In this document: positions 11,701-23,305 of the stretch, in pieces | How the letters are laid out: each line of letters opens with the position of its first letter | Position numbering within the stretch: the stretch's first letter is position 1 | Made by a program: the position numbers and the translations under genes | Notes under the pieces: model-generated | What the model was told of the DNA's origin: nothing | What the model saw: only the letters and a program-made list of their open reading frames with translations | Databases searched by the model: none | DNA from: Jacaranda mimosifolia | Taxonomy: Eukaryota; Streptophyta; Magnoliopsida; Lamiales; Bignoniaceae | Reading direction: 5' to 3' | Assembly: GCA_018894105.1 (NCBI GenBank) | Contig: CM032117.1 | Coordinates: 44,254,501 to 44,318,500, forward strand | Length of the DNA: 64,000 nucleotides

Positions 11701-13200
11701 CTATCACGGATGCACCCACCATCACTATGCGGTGTATGATAAGGGCATCAACCAACAAGGGTGTCCTCATTGGGAAGAGCACTTGTCGTACACATGATCT
11801 ATGAAATGATGGTGGGGAACAATGGAAAATCCTCCACTTTGCTTCGCAAATTCCCCTTCCCAATAAGCTCATGTCAATGTCCATGTTTTCGCATAGGAGA
11901 AGATCTTGATCCTACTATGGTGGTGGGTAGTGATGCATTCTCTCACGCTAATGATGCTATAGTTACAAAAAGTAATTTTCATTCTATCACTATAGTAGAG
12001 ATGTGTGTAGAGAAACTTAGTGAGATACTTAGTACTCCTAATGACTTGTTTGACTACTTTAACTAAGTTAGAGGCCTCCACTACATATGATTTTTTTTGC
12101 TCTTGCTCCCAAGCATAGGCATAAATATATTGACGTGCTTTGATTTACTCCTCTTATGTTTATTTTTAACTTGGGCGTCATTGCTAAAAGCAACCCTTTC
12201 TTTTTATTTATTTTTGTAATTGCTTGGTTGTTATCTTATTTGCAGGAACATTATGTAAACTATATGTATTTAGATATGTTGTTAAGGCTTACATTAAATT
12301 AGAATGGTTTATAGTATTCTTTGCTTATGTTATTATGTAGCTTTTGTTGCTATATTGGGTAGACATGAAGATTATGACGTCGTATATTCCTAGAATTTGT
12401 ATCGTAATAAATGATATTGGCATATGTGCTTATATTATTGTGAAATGATGTCGTATATCGAATTTATGTGACAAGTAGTCTTAATTCGTTATAAATATCA
12501 ATTAATATTATTTTTTTAATTGCAAAAGTACTAAGCATATCTCATATAAAATTTAAGTTGGGTCAATAAATGAAATTTATGAAAAATATGTACAGCACTT
12601 TAATATCAACACACTAAATGATAAATATTTAAAATGTACTAATAAATCAAATAATAATTTACTTTTATATCCTCTCAATGCAATGGGTCTCAAACAATAT
12701 TTAACAATAATTTGATGTTCAAACTTATTTTGATTGATATTCATGAAAACATAATGAGACTAAAACAATAAACAAATAATATCTAACAATATTACATTAA
12801 AATACTTATTAGTATTATGTTAAATTATTATCAAATTCACATTTTTTCCCAAATTCCTATACTATTAGTTCAAGCATATTTCTATTTTCATACCAAAACC
12901 TATACCCAAACAAAAATAGGTTTGAAACATTCAAAACAAAGAGTGAAAATAAAAATATAACTACTTAGACCTTGCTTACATTGTTGGATGAGCCTAGATG
13001 AAGAGAATAATACAAGTTCATTAATTGTTTATTTTACCATATTTGAGCTCAATAACTTTGGACCAGCGTGCTACTATAGATGGTATGGAGGGATGAAACG
13101 TCCTGACCCAGGGCTATGACTGAACTATCATGCTTGGTCCAAATATTGGATGAAGCTATGAAATCTTGTAGATGATCATAGGCTTATTAAGTAACTAATG
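8733..13200. other. Long AT-rich intergenic region without recognisable genes
   Basis: I found no supported gene in these 4.5 kb. The longest open stretches are about 92 codons (plus strand, 10494-10772) and 101 codons (plus strand, 11761-12066). Neither has a recognisable domain, and the second is overlapped by open frames on the other strand. The part at 11340-12100 is less AT-rich than its surroundings and could be a fragment of a decayed gene or transposon. I could not place it in a family. Confidence 0.5.
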
Positions 13201-13241
13201 ATTTTTTTTTCCCCATAAAAAGCCACAGTGTTAGGCATGGA

Positions 13242-13257
13242 CCCCCCCCCCCCCCCC
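13242..13257. repeat. Poly-C run
   Basis: An uninterrupted run of 16 C, next to the proposed LINE tail. Confidence 0.97.
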
Positions 13258-14040
13258 AACCTCTTTACAAACATAAAAATCAAAAATGTTTTCAGTGTTT
13301 TTACTTGTAAACTCCAAAATCTCAAAAACAAAATGACAAAGCTATTTGCTTCTGTACATTTCTGAACTAAACTCAAAATTGAGTTCTCTCAATTTCAATG
13401 TTGCACAAAGTAAGCTTCTGCACAGGGTTCCTTGATATCGCATTTTAGCAACAACAGTTATCCTTTGGCCGAGCAACTTAATACATTCAGATGCAATTTG
13501 ATCCTCTTGCAAACAGCTTGGCGGTCAATGTAATGTTGAATCATAGTCCTGATCCTTTTGTAAAGAGTGCTTATTGGACTTCTATTCGCAACAAATGCTC
13601 ATTCTTCAAACTACATGAGTATCCTTCTAATATTTAACCAGTTGGTGTTTTAGAGACAATTTTTATTGGTCTAATAAGAGACTTGCATTATTAAGCACTT
13701 AAACTTGTTACAAAAAACTAGGGTAGGAAATTGTTAGATAAAATTTGAGAGGGATCCTAGCTTGCATTTGTGTAATGGGCAGGTATGTGGAGGAAGGTTG
13801 TTGATTCTCTCCCGTGATGCACAAATCTCACCTCATTTAGATTCACTCATGCTACACTTAGCCATTTATTTACCTTATCCACATGCCTCAACCTATACTC
13901 CAATCATCCCAATTGCTTCATTTAAGTAGCATATTTGACTATGAGATTAGGCAACCTAAATCTGTTCAATTTAAGCATATCATTGATTTCTCCCTCCATC
14001 TGCATTTTCTCCTAGATGCCACTAGCTAGTCTTTTTGGAC

Positions 14041-14985
14041 CATGCTAGGTGGCTAAGAAATCAGCTATCCCTTTCCCTTTCTTGTAGATATGAGTAAACT
14101 TTGTTTCCATCAATTGAGACAATCTTCTGATCTTTTGGAGAATAAGTTCCAACCTCCAGTCACTCATTTCAGACTCCAAAATCATACTCAAAGTAATTGC
14201 AGAATCCACCTCTATCCAGACATGGAGGAATCTTCTCTGAATATACAATTCAAGGCCTTTAAGAACATCATATAGCTCAATAGAGGTGATTGATGTTCAG
14301 TTTAAGCTAGCCTTGCATAGGTTTTTCCATCTCACTATCTTATGAAAAGGTCTTCTCTTTTGAGGAACAAAAATCCCTAGCTTAGCAGCAGCAACTTTCT
14401 ATCCTTTCCATTGTGCATAGCTAGAGAGATTTGCTTTGGGTGCAATGATTAAGTATTGATGAACTCTACAAATAAGCCTATAGGGTGCGACATTGATGCC
14501 TTTGTGCTCCACATCATTTCTCACACACCACACCATCCATAAAACCAACATTGGTATGATCTAAGTAATAAAATTTTACAATAATCTGACCCCATGTTTT
14601 TTCAATCTTGCAACAATAATGATATGATGGTAATTTCTAGCATTACAAAGTTAAAGATGCTTGCAAATTGCTTCCTCATTTATGCAGTAATCGGGCATTG
14701 GATAAACAAATGGACAGAAATTTCATAGGCTTGGCACCTTTGACACTTTGAGACCAAGGTAATCCCCTTGCTTTGAATTCTGGCATCAGTTGGAATCAAA
14801 TCTAGAAATAATCTCCACATAAATATAGATATTGTGGGCTTAAGAACATAGTTCCAACAATCCGCTGCTAAGGGAACCACCTTCTTAGTCTGCCTGAAGC
14901 TTCTCCATCTTTCTGTAAAGCTAAAGCTTCCATTTCTTGCCAATTTCCAACATTTTCCATCATCCGTCTCGGAAAATAAAGGCAT
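14041..14985 (-). pseudogene. LINE ORF2, C-terminal part: zf-RVT and RNase H-like domain
   Basis: The zf-RVT domain reads on the minus strand at 14680-14985: WKLARNGSFSFTERWRSFR, then a core with IFMWRLFLDLIPTDARI and a Cys/His cluster CQRCQAYE...HLFIQC. The next part, 14440-14560, gives LWMVWCVRNDVEHKG, the usual linker. The RNase H-like domain lies at 14041-14300 with SIELYDVLKGLEL, WIEVDSAITLSMI, and THIYKKGKGIADFLAT at the end. The D of EVDSA and of IADFLA are the expected acidic residues. Several stops break the frame, for example inside the linker near 14310. Confidence 0.85.
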
Positions 14986-16125
14986 TTGAGAAATAGACTA
15001 AACTATTGAAGGCGGCAGAAACTCCATCAACTGATTTCTGTCCTATTTACTTCTCATAAGGAGTTAAAATGTTCAAAAGAACGCCTTGCCCCATCTATTA
15101 GTCATGCCAAAACAGGATGATCCCTTTACTAAAACTCCATATAATTAGTGTGAAGTTCCGCTTCCCTCCCTCCTACGCAAGCACATTCTCTTCCATATCT
15201 AGTCATGTGGAGAAATATTCACAAGTATAAGATGCTCTATGCTGTAGTATTTAAACGCTAAATACTTAGCCCAAAGGAATTTCTTCTCTCTGAAACTCCA
15301 CCAAGTTTTTAGTATGAAAGCCTCCATGATGTCCTTCAAACTTCAAACATTAAGCCCTCCCTCCTTAATCGGGAAGCACAGCTTGGACCAAGACAAAGTA
15401 ACTTTTGAAGATTCTTTCAATTTTATAACCAAACTCTTGGGAGGCTGTACCGCCAATAGAATTTACATTGAAATAGAGAGCAGAATGCTCTTGATAAGAA
15501 ATAATCTACCACCATTAGAGATCCTTTGATGCTCCCGACCAAGCATTCTTTTTTGAATATTGCAAATGATTTCCCTTGTGAATAGGGACACCAATGTACT
15601 CAATAGGAAGCTTCTACTAAGAAAAGCATGTAATCTCTTGAACTCTATCAACCACTTCTTGAAAATTTTATTAGATGACAAAAGTGCTCTTGGCTTGGTT
15701 TAGTAGTTGGCCAGACTGTTTCTCATATTTCCCAATGAAAACACATCAACTGATGCAAACATTGCCTAGAACTTCTTGAAAAGATTAATATATCATCAGC
15801 GCAAGCAAAGTGGGATACCTTGATCTTCTGCTAGTTTTGAATTAAAGATTTGGACTCTGCTAAAAAAAAAGCCAAATTACACCCTTGGACAAACCCTCAG
15901 CTGCAATAATGAAGAGGGCAGTGGACAAGGTGTTACCCTGTCTCAGTCCCCTCTTTGATTTAAAATAACCAACTAAACCTCTATTAATGATGACATCGAA
16001 CCTGTAGTTTGAAATCAACTTCCTTACTAGCCTAATCCATTGTTGAGGAAATCCAGATTTGTCAAGCATGGTCAACAGAGAGTTCTAGCTCACCCTATCA
16101 TATGTTTTTTTGCATATCCAATAAT
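14986..16125 (-). pseudogene. LINE ORF2, reverse transcriptase domain
   Basis: From right to left on the minus strand: KTYDRVS at about 16085-16110 (first catalytic Asp region, followed by a stop), GFPQQWIRLVRKLISNYRF and FKSKRGLRQGNTLS at 15880-16060, the catalytic FACADD box at about 15790-15815, then the thumb region HQRISNGGRLFLIKSILLS at 15463-15540 and WWSFREKKFLWAKYLAFKYY at about 15240-15310. FADD-type box and RGLRQGN wording are diagnostic of L1-clade enzymes. The fragments lie in different frames with stops between them, so the enzyme is dead although its catalytic box is intact. Confidence 0.88.
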
Positions 16126-16388
16126 ATCTTAACTACCATCTCTAACAACCCTACTATTACAAGACGCATTAAAAGTTGTTCTTGATTTGTTTCCACCATA
16201 ATCACAAACCTTAATGCTTCCCATTTTTCTTATAATGCCATAATGGATCAATTTTTTCATTTTTTTTTTAAATTTTTTACGAGGTTCTTCATATTTGAAG
16301 AAGAATTTTCAGTTTATCTTATCAAATTTAAGTTCTTGATATTTAATTAAATTTAATTAATAAACAGTGATGATGAATTTTGAAGAAA

Positions 16389-16394
16389 TTTATT
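16389..16394 (-). terminator. Poly-A signal candidate of the 98-residue gene
   Basis: AATAAA on the minus strand, about 230 bases past the stop codon at 16627, a normal distance for a plant 3' UTR. Motif evidence only. Confidence 0.4.
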
Positions 16395-16626
16395 CGAGTG
16401 AGGATCGGGTTCCATAGTTACTTGTCTTGTAAAATGTCAAGAATCAACTGCTGCATGCATTTTCTTGCAAGACACAAAGCATATGCATTGGTCGACAATC
16501 ATACGCATCATAAGGTAAAGATTGTGAATTGCATTACAAATAGTCTTGGTCTGCCCAAGGACAAATATGATGCTTTTCTAACCAGGACTTAATTAATAAC
16601 CAACAGCTAACTGGTGGCTCCGTTGA

Positions 16627-18017
16627 CTACTGCTTGATGAATGGGGGAACCTCACCTCTCATTACCCGCCAAGGCCCACCATAAAACATTGGTTTCATTA
16701 ACGGAACAGCTTCTCCAGGTTGCTCCTCCCAGTATTTCTCCTGAAAAACATGGACGCCAGGAAATAACTAACGTTTCATAATCAAATCCTAAAGAGCTCC
16801 TCGGTACATGTAGAGCAATAGGATCCAAAAGATAAATCACTCTTTAAGGAAAAAAATGACCAAGTGTTGTATCCATGGAAGACTACAGGCAAAAATACAA
16901 GACTGTGCTGCTGTAGGATTTCTGATTGAATGTGATATTTGTCAGGCCTCTGAATCAAATGATCCGCATATCTTTTTGGTTTTCAGTGCAATATGTAGTA
17001 TTTGGTAAATATGTCTTAAAATTACCACACACCTGCCCTAAAACAATTACAAAACATAGAGGAGTTGGTAGGAAAAGCATTATATATTCAAGTGCTATCT
17101 TTCATGTACTTCCTGCTAAATAATGGCAAAGCATAAAAAACTATCCCAGACCCTTACAGAGAGCAGTAGAGGTTAAGGATTGAACTAAAGCAATTAGAAT
17201 GTAAAACAAAGAAGAAAAAATTTCAAGCTGAAAACATATATGATCAAGTTACAACACTTGTGATATATGGAAGAAAAATAGGACTGTAATAGTGAATAGA
17301 GGCAATTTTAAGTAACAACGGACACGTTTGCAGCAGAAAGAGTTATGTTACAGTCTCAAGTGCCTTTCTGAATCTGAAACATAAATAACAAAAAGTTAAT
17401 TATAGCAAATAGAAAATAAAGGGCCACCTGCAACACGATTCCCAGAGATGGAAGTTGAAAAAGGCAATGAGAGAATGTACCAGTCCAATTTTTGAATGCA
17501 GTTATATAAGAATGATCATTTGCACATAGCATCAAGACAACTTCAAGAACTCTTACTAAATGATGTGCTTGGTGTCATTGGAGATTCTTCATTCAGGAAC
17601 TTGCTAAATTAAATAACTCAAATATTATTCGAACCATTTCTAGTTCATCTCCTTAGACCCCAGAAAAGAATACAAATTGCCCACAGCACAGAAAAGATTT
17701 CCTAGATAGATAGATACATTTGATTGCATATACTGCCAAGCAGCAACTTTTCCACAGAACAATGTAGCCCAACACAATCAAATTAGCAAAATTCAGTTTC
17801 TAACCCAAACAGGTCACAGAAAAAAGCAGATTACCTTATAGAGCTGCTCAGTTATTGCGGCGCCAACAACCCCTGTATAAAAAGCACAAATATAGATGGT
17901 GACAAGTGGAGTAAAAGATTTGGGGCGCCTGTACGGCTCAATCATGTCCCAGAGAATTGTCTTCTCCCATTTTGTGTGCAGATAATCTGCGTACTTCCTC
18001 CAGAGATAGCTTGTCAT
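16627..18017 (-). CDS. Small plant single-pass membrane protein, 98 aa, two coding exons (possible complex I subunit)
   Basis: Coding exons are 18017-17835 and 16740-16627, joined in phase 0. The intron starts GTAATC right after EQLYK and ends TTTTTCAG right before EKYWEE. The upstream splice acceptor (CAG at 18050-18052) puts 32 bases of leader ahead of the ATG at 18015-18017, so I take that Met (MTSYLWRKYADYL) as the start. The product is 98 residues: a polar, Trp/Tyr-rich N-terminus with WEKTILWDMIEPYRRPKS, one membrane segment at about residues 35-55 (FTPLVTIYICAFYTGVVGAA), and a C-terminal tail ending GEVPPFIKQ with a GGPWRVMRGE motif. There are no stops or frameshifts, unlike everything around it. 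It looks like a conserved plant-specific protein; I recall a similar ~98-residue protein reported in plant mitochondrial complex I, but cannot confirm it here. A LINE lies just downstream. Confidence 0.88.
17829..17835 (-). other. Splice donor of the main intron
   Basis: On the minus strand the exon ends TATAAG and the intron opens GTAATC. The intron runs to 16741 (acceptor CAG at 16741-16743), about 1.09 kb, and holds nothing I can identify. Confidence 0.85.
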
Positions 18018-18609
18018 TTGTCCGTTTATGATATCAATTCTTCCCAACCCTGAAATTTAGCTTCGTAAAAACAGTCGATTTTAAATTTCCAACAGCCCAC
18101 ATAAAAGCAGGATAAAAGGGAAGTTGAAATGTCTAAACAATCAATTAGGCATTGAACCAAACGTGTAGCATACATTGTAAGTAGCCACCATAGTATTTAC
18201 ATAAAAGTTCTTCAAATGGATAATATAACTTGGTGCAGTCTTTCAAGAATCAGTTGCCTTTTCAACAAACATTTAATTTGCATAAGCGGTAACAAGCCAA
18301 CAATTAAGCAATTTTACATTGAAGATGTTATGGTGCGGAAAAAGTACTGATCATACCCGTTTGACGAAGAGAGAAAAATTGAATTCAGAAAGCCCAAATC
18401 CTGAAGATGAACTTGTTTTTGGTCTCAGAGTTGGCCTATGTTGGTAAGATAATTTATGATGAAATTACGCCCAGTGAGAAATTATTATTCATAGGAAAAT
18501 TATTTTTTCTATATAAATACAGTTCTACATATTTGAGATATACATAAATATATACTAACATATATATAACACATATACATATATTATGAATATACATCTA
18601 TATACTTAC

Positions 18610-18870
18610 CAGAGAGAGAGAGAGAGAGATGACGGCGGTGGCGTCGGATGGGTTAGCCGGAGGGGGATTCTTGTTTGGGGGTGGGGTGGGGAAGGGAAAT
18701 ATAAATGAGGGAAAGAAGCGTGAGTTTGGGGAAGATAAAAGTGGGGAGAGCTGGTCGACTGCAGATGAAGAAAGGATGGCTGGGAGGATAAAACAAATGC
18801 GGGGAAGAAAGGAAGAAAGGAAGGCAAAAAAGAAAGAAAAAAAATTAAAGGAATGGGAAAAGGCATCTTA
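18610..18870 (-). other. Probable untranslated first exon of the 98-residue gene
   Basis: A pyrimidine-rich stretch on the minus strand ends in a (CT)9 run and a consensus donor, CTG|GTAAGTATA (exon edge 18610). Spliced to the acceptor at 18050 it gives a leader. Only one reading phase stays open into the next exon, and in that phase a TAA precedes any ATG in this exon, so it should not add coding sequence. The transcription start and the right boundary are not determined. A CT-rich leader is common in plant housekeeping genes. Confidence 0.55.
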
Positions 18871-19589
18871 TTTAAAAATTTCTAAACCCACTTTTCACTT
18901 AAATATTCAACCCCCATCAATCTATTCAACCCCCACCAATCTATCTATTTCTTATTTTAGACTTTTCATGTAAAATTTCAATTTTGACTTCACTTCTCAG
19001 CCACATAAAATAATCGAAATAGTCTCACTTTAATTTTTTTTTCCTTTCCTTTATTTATAAATTCTACTGTCCGAAACAGCTCATCTTACTCTCTCTTTCC
19101 CGCCTATTTTCTGTTCAACTCCCACGGCAGACACAGTGCTTCTTTATTTTTCTTTTTCTTTTTCTTTTTTTAATTTCTACAATTGGCTACAACATATTAG
19201 CATGAGGCAGACCTACTTTTTCCATTGTCACACGATAAAGTAGCATTGTAACCTTTCGTGAGTAATAGTTATTTTAATTTTTTTTTAGCTTAAAAATGTA
19301 AGGTAGTGTGGGGAAGAACCTCAAAATCAATTGTTAGGGAGTTGTATGTACAATGAAAAACTGTATATCATGTCCATGTAAACATATTAAATTTTTGACC
19401 AATTGAGAAGTGACACATGCAAAATATTAATTTAAAATTTTTCTATTTATATTTTGGGATTTATTAAATTTAATTCCTAAAGATAAATAGTTAATTTTAA
19501 ATAATAATTTAGTATTTATTTTATATTCAAATCAAACATTGACAAGTGTCAAATATGGAGTGTCTGCATTTATGGACGAATCAAATCAA
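18871..19589. other. Spacer between the 98-residue gene and the gypsy element
   Basis: Probably holds the promoter of the minus-strand gene, but I see no convincing core motif beyond AT-rich runs such as TATTTAAG (minus strand, about 18898-18905). The rest is AT-rich with T-runs at 19021-19040 and 19141-19170. No gene. Confidence 0.45.
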
Positions 19590-20224
19590 AGATATCTGAT
19601 ATTGATATTATCTTTTGATACTTAATATTATCTCTTGATATTTGATATTATTTTATCACAGAGACAACCGTTGAAGGAATTCATGTCAATCTAGAAGTCT
19701 TCCATCAAGTACCTATATAAAGGGGTGATCCCAACTCATTTGACATAACACAAATTTTAGCAGACGAGAGAAACTTTGAAGGATTCAAGTAATTCTCTCA
19801 AGCAAATCAAGGAGATCCACGACGTTCAAGGCGTTCTTCGCAGAACTCATATATTTTTTTGGCTTTGATTCAAAAATTAAGGTACAAAGCCCTCGAATTG
19901 GTGTTATTTTTATTCAAGGAGATCCACGACGTTCAAGAAGTTGTTCGCGGAACTCATATATTTTTGGCATTTGATTCGAGATTGAGGTGCGAAGCCCTCG
20001 AATTGATGCTATTTTATTCAAATCAAATTTAAGGAGATCCACATTATTTAAGGCATTTTTTGCGGAGCTCATTAAATTCAAAATTATATTTGAAAAGAAA
20101 GAATCAGAGGATTAGATTGGAAATTGAATCTACAGTTAATTGATTGATTTTAATTTTAATTTTATTTGTATAATTTTTTTGTCTTGTAATTTTAATTTTT
20201 GCAGACAAAAAATTTGTTGTTACA
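19590..20224 (+). repeat. 5' LTR of the gypsy element
   Basis: Matches 31121-31801. Its right end, ...TTGTTGTTACA, is sharp because the primer-binding site follows; the left end is only placed to within a few tens of bases, where homology to the 3' LTR fades. It contains a tandem repeat of about 110 bp: copies start at 19809, 19916 and (partial) 20031, each opening aaggagatccac and carrying a ttcgcggaactca motif. Confidence 0.85.
19713..19721 (+). promoter_or_regulatory. TATA box of the gypsy 5' LTR
   Basis: CTATATAAA followed by ggggtgatccc. The same motif is kept in the 3' LTR at 31269-31277. Its position within the LTR fits the element's own promoter. Confidence 0.7.
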
Positions 20225-20245
20225 AATTTTGGCACGCCTAGTGGG
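20225..20245 (+). other. Primer-binding site of the gypsy element
   Basis: The sequence ttggcacgcctagtgggac directly after the LTR has the look of a Tat-branch primer-binding site. I have not matched it to a particular tRNA. Confidence 0.6.
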
Positions 20246-20291
20246 ACTATCTCTACCTTTCATCTCTTTCCTTCATCAAGATTGAAGTATC

Positions 20292-21833
20292 ATGACTACC
20301 AACAAGACTGCTGCATTGAAAATGACTACCTCAAATTCCATAAATGCTAGAGTAAGAAGTGTTGGCGTCACCACAAAGAGTATGTACAAAAAGTCGCAAT
20401 CATCTTCGGAGGTAAATTCTTCACTTGAAGTTGTAGAAAAGGTATTATTGCATGCTATTGATACTAATGAAGGTGGTGGAGGCTCAATGGAAGAATCAGC
20501 AATATCCACTCCTCGTTCAACCTCAAGTTCCTCTCCTCGTTCAACCTCAAGTTCCTCAAGTAGCACCAGTGATAGTGACAAATTCTACAACTTTGGAGGA
20601 ATAAATTAGTAATTTGACGAAGATTATTGAAGGGCTGGTAAAGCATGTCCAAGAGCAAGATTATCAAATCTTCAAGTTGATGAACAAGATGGATAATGCT
20701 GAGACTAGTCGCGTGATAGAGAAACAAATAGAGGCTCAAGATGAAGGCAAAACATCCACAAAGAGACAACCAGTTGAAAATGAGAAGCTTGTAATAAAAG
20801 AACTACAAGTTTCCACCGATGGACTAATTCTTATTAACCTGCTGAGGGAGTTTATCATGGGAACTATCAAAGACAAGTTTGAAAGAAGCTCTAAGTCATT
20901 TATGACTTATTCCAAGCCATACTCAAAGGATTGACAACTTAAAGATGCCGACTAGATATTAACCACCAAAGTTTCAGTAATTTGATAGCAAAGGCAATCC
21001 AAAAAACATGTGGCTCACTTGTAATAATGTTGGGACATATGGAGATCACCTAGTTAAACAATTTATTTGATCTTTGAAGGGCAATGTTTTTGATTGGTAT
21101 ACTGACTTAGAAGCAGGCTCAATTGATAGAGCAAGAATTTCTCAATCACTTCTACAGTACTTAAAGGACAATTAGTATGATTGAACTCACCAACTCCCGT
21201 TAGTGGAAAGAAGAGCCAGTTATTAATTGTATTAATTGCTGGAGAAACTTAAGCCTTAATTGCAAAGATCAATTATCTAAAGCTTTAGCTATCGAGATGT
21301 GCATTCAAGGGATGCATTGGAGACTTCGATATGGAATTCAGCCCAAAACATTTGAAGAATTAGCTACTCGAGCCCATGATATGGAGATAAACATGTTTGC
21401 TAGTAGAGTAGAAGGGCCACCAATTCAAGAGCTTTATAAGTTTAAGAAAAAACAAGAATTCAAGAAAGGGGGCAAACCTCTTGCTAAGGCGCAAAGTAAA
21501 GAAGCTATGGCGGTGAATGCAACACCTATCAAGTTTCGTACAAAGGCGAAAAGCACAAAGGATGAAAAGAAAGATGTCTCCGAAGAAAGAGGACAAAGAA
21601 AATTAACTTCAAAGGAGATGCAAGCTAAGACATACACATTCCTCGATTCTGATGTCTCTGGAATATTTGATGATTTGCTAAATGCAAATCTCATTGAATT
21701 ACCTAAAATGAAGCGACATGAAAAAGCTGGAAAAATTGATGACCTAAAGTATTGCAAGTACCATCGGTTGGTAGGTCATCCAATCCATGACTGCTTGGTA
21801 TTCAAAGATAAAGTGATGCAATTGGCTCGATAA
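20292..21833 (+). pseudogene. Gypsy gag
   Basis: Opens MTTNKTAALKMTTSNS at 20292 and runs 105 codons through a Ser-rich stretch to a stop at 20607. It continues in another frame (about 20614-20934) with a helical stretch VKHVQEQDYQIFKLMNKMDN, passes a damaged middle, and reopens at 21297-21833 with [25 protein letters not shown], a usual gag motif. A zinc-knuckle-like module, [15 protein letters not shown], sits at 21749-21794. At least one frameshift and several stops separate the parts. It encodes the structural particle protein in an intact element. Confidence 0.85.
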
Positions 21834-23305
21834 GGGAAAATCTCACTTGAAGAGGATAATGCTACCTTAAATCATACTATTATCAAGATTGACAAAGATG
21901 TACTTGGTGATCATGACAGTGACCCTGTGTGCTATATGATAAGTGAAGAAAAGATTTCCTCCAGTGAAGCATGTTTATCTAATGAAGAAAATCATGATGT
22001 AACTGAGGAATGCATATTGGCAATGACTTTCACTAATGAAGACTGGTTGCTTGGCTCCAAACCCCACAATAGGCCACTGTTTGTAACTGGCTATGCTTGT
22101 GAGTAGAAAATAAATAGAATTTTAATTGATGGAGGCTCTACAGTTAATATCTTACCATTGTGTGTAATGAAGGATTTAGGAATCACCACAGATGAATTGA
22201 CAAACAGTCGCTTGATGATCTAAAGGTTCAATCAAAGAGGGTAAAGGGCTCTTGGAATAATAAGGATAAAACTATTGATGGATGATATGTTGTTAATGAC
22301 TTTGTTTCATGTCATAGACGCCAAGACATCATACAATATGCTTCTAGGCCGACCTTGGTTACATGAAAATGGTGTAGTTCCCTCTAGTTGGCATAAATGT
22401 TTCAAGTATTGTTGAGAAGGTGTGGTAAAGAAAGTGCTTGGAGATAGCAAACCTTTCACTAAAGCTGAATTACACTTGACCGATGCCAAATACTACATTG
22501 ATAGTATGAAATTTGTCAAGACCAAAGAACAAGAGAAATCCAAGCAGCAAGATGATCTTGATGGAGAAAACAAGGTTAAAGTCTTAACTCCAGCATGCAG
22601 TAGTAAAGATCACGTAAAGAGTGAGTTACCTCTGGTGGGATCTGAATCATTGAAAGAATTGACATTTTCTCTAGCCAAACTTGATACGAAGGAGCCATCC
22701 CTTTAGCTGCTGAAAGGGTTTGTTCGCTAACTCGGAGCTGAGAAAAAACATGGAGAAAATGAGAATTGCTTTGATCTAAAAGCCTATAAACCCCTTGTTA
22801 AAGCTAGATATAATCCACAAGAGCGTTCCATCTTGGGAAAACTCCCTCATGAGGCTTCTGACAAGCAAATGTATGGGCTTAATACTACCCAAAAGATGTT
22901 GAAGGAAAAAGGTCATGGTGTTTAAAGCTCTCGAACTTTGATTTGTTCCTCAGAATTCTGTTCACATTGTGATTAGGAGAGCTAGCAGTAATAATATAGT
23001 TGGCGAGGAATTTTCCTCAACAAATGATATTTTCGATGAAAATGGGAGTAAAATCCTGCGAATCTCAATTTTCAATGGACTTGGAAAGTAGCGGCATAAA
23101 AGAACATGTAATCAAAGATTGAATTCATCTAAAATGCCAAAGTACTTAAAGTGGGTTAGCGAGCCAAAAAAGCTTAAGAGTTCAATTCCTTCATGTATGA
23201 AGCAGTACTTTATTTTAAATATATCATGTGGTACAACCTTGAAGGTTAAATTGTAAACTATTATCTTCACACGAACTCAAATGGACGAAGAAGACAATAG
23301 AGAAA
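21834..23305 (+). pseudogene. Gypsy protease and linker region
   Basis: The retropepsin-like motif ILIDGGSTVNIL is at about 22119-22152 and the second signature [16 protein letters not shown] at about 22332-22380, the normal pair. After that, a charged linker with about 94 open codons (22422-22706) resembles nothing catalytic and is typical of this position in Tat elements. Stops are frequent, for example at 22221 and around 22920. Confidence 0.78.

Larger units (their letters stand above)
13200..16140 (-). mobile_element. L1-type LINE, 5' truncated and decayed
   Basis: Minus-strand fragments in order from right to left are a non-LTR reverse transcriptase, a zf-RVT zinc domain and an RNase H-like domain, the layout of plant L1 elements with a C-terminal RNase H. 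The 5' end is lost just upstream of the KTYDRVS motif (about 16085-16110), typical of truncation during target-primed reverse transcription. A T-run at 13202-13210 on the plus strand may be the remains of the poly-A tail, which would place the 3' end there; that boundary is weakly supported. 13376-14040 would be the 3' UTR. Confidence 0.85.

Noticed and set aside
18629..18973. Plus-strand open frame of 114 codons beginning MTAVASDGLAGG
   Set aside because: It lies opposite the CT-rich first exon of the minus-strand gene, is low in complexity (Gly then Lys/Glu runs) and has no splice or domain support.
19540..19600. Target-site duplication for the gypsy element
   Set aside because: The right flank gtcta has no copy at the left edge, and the left LTR boundary is not sharp, so no claim is made.
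20276..20769. Minus-strand frames rich in Leu and Ser opposite the gypsy gag
   Set aside because: Complement of the Ser-rich part of gag; the plus-strand reading continues into clear gag motifs.
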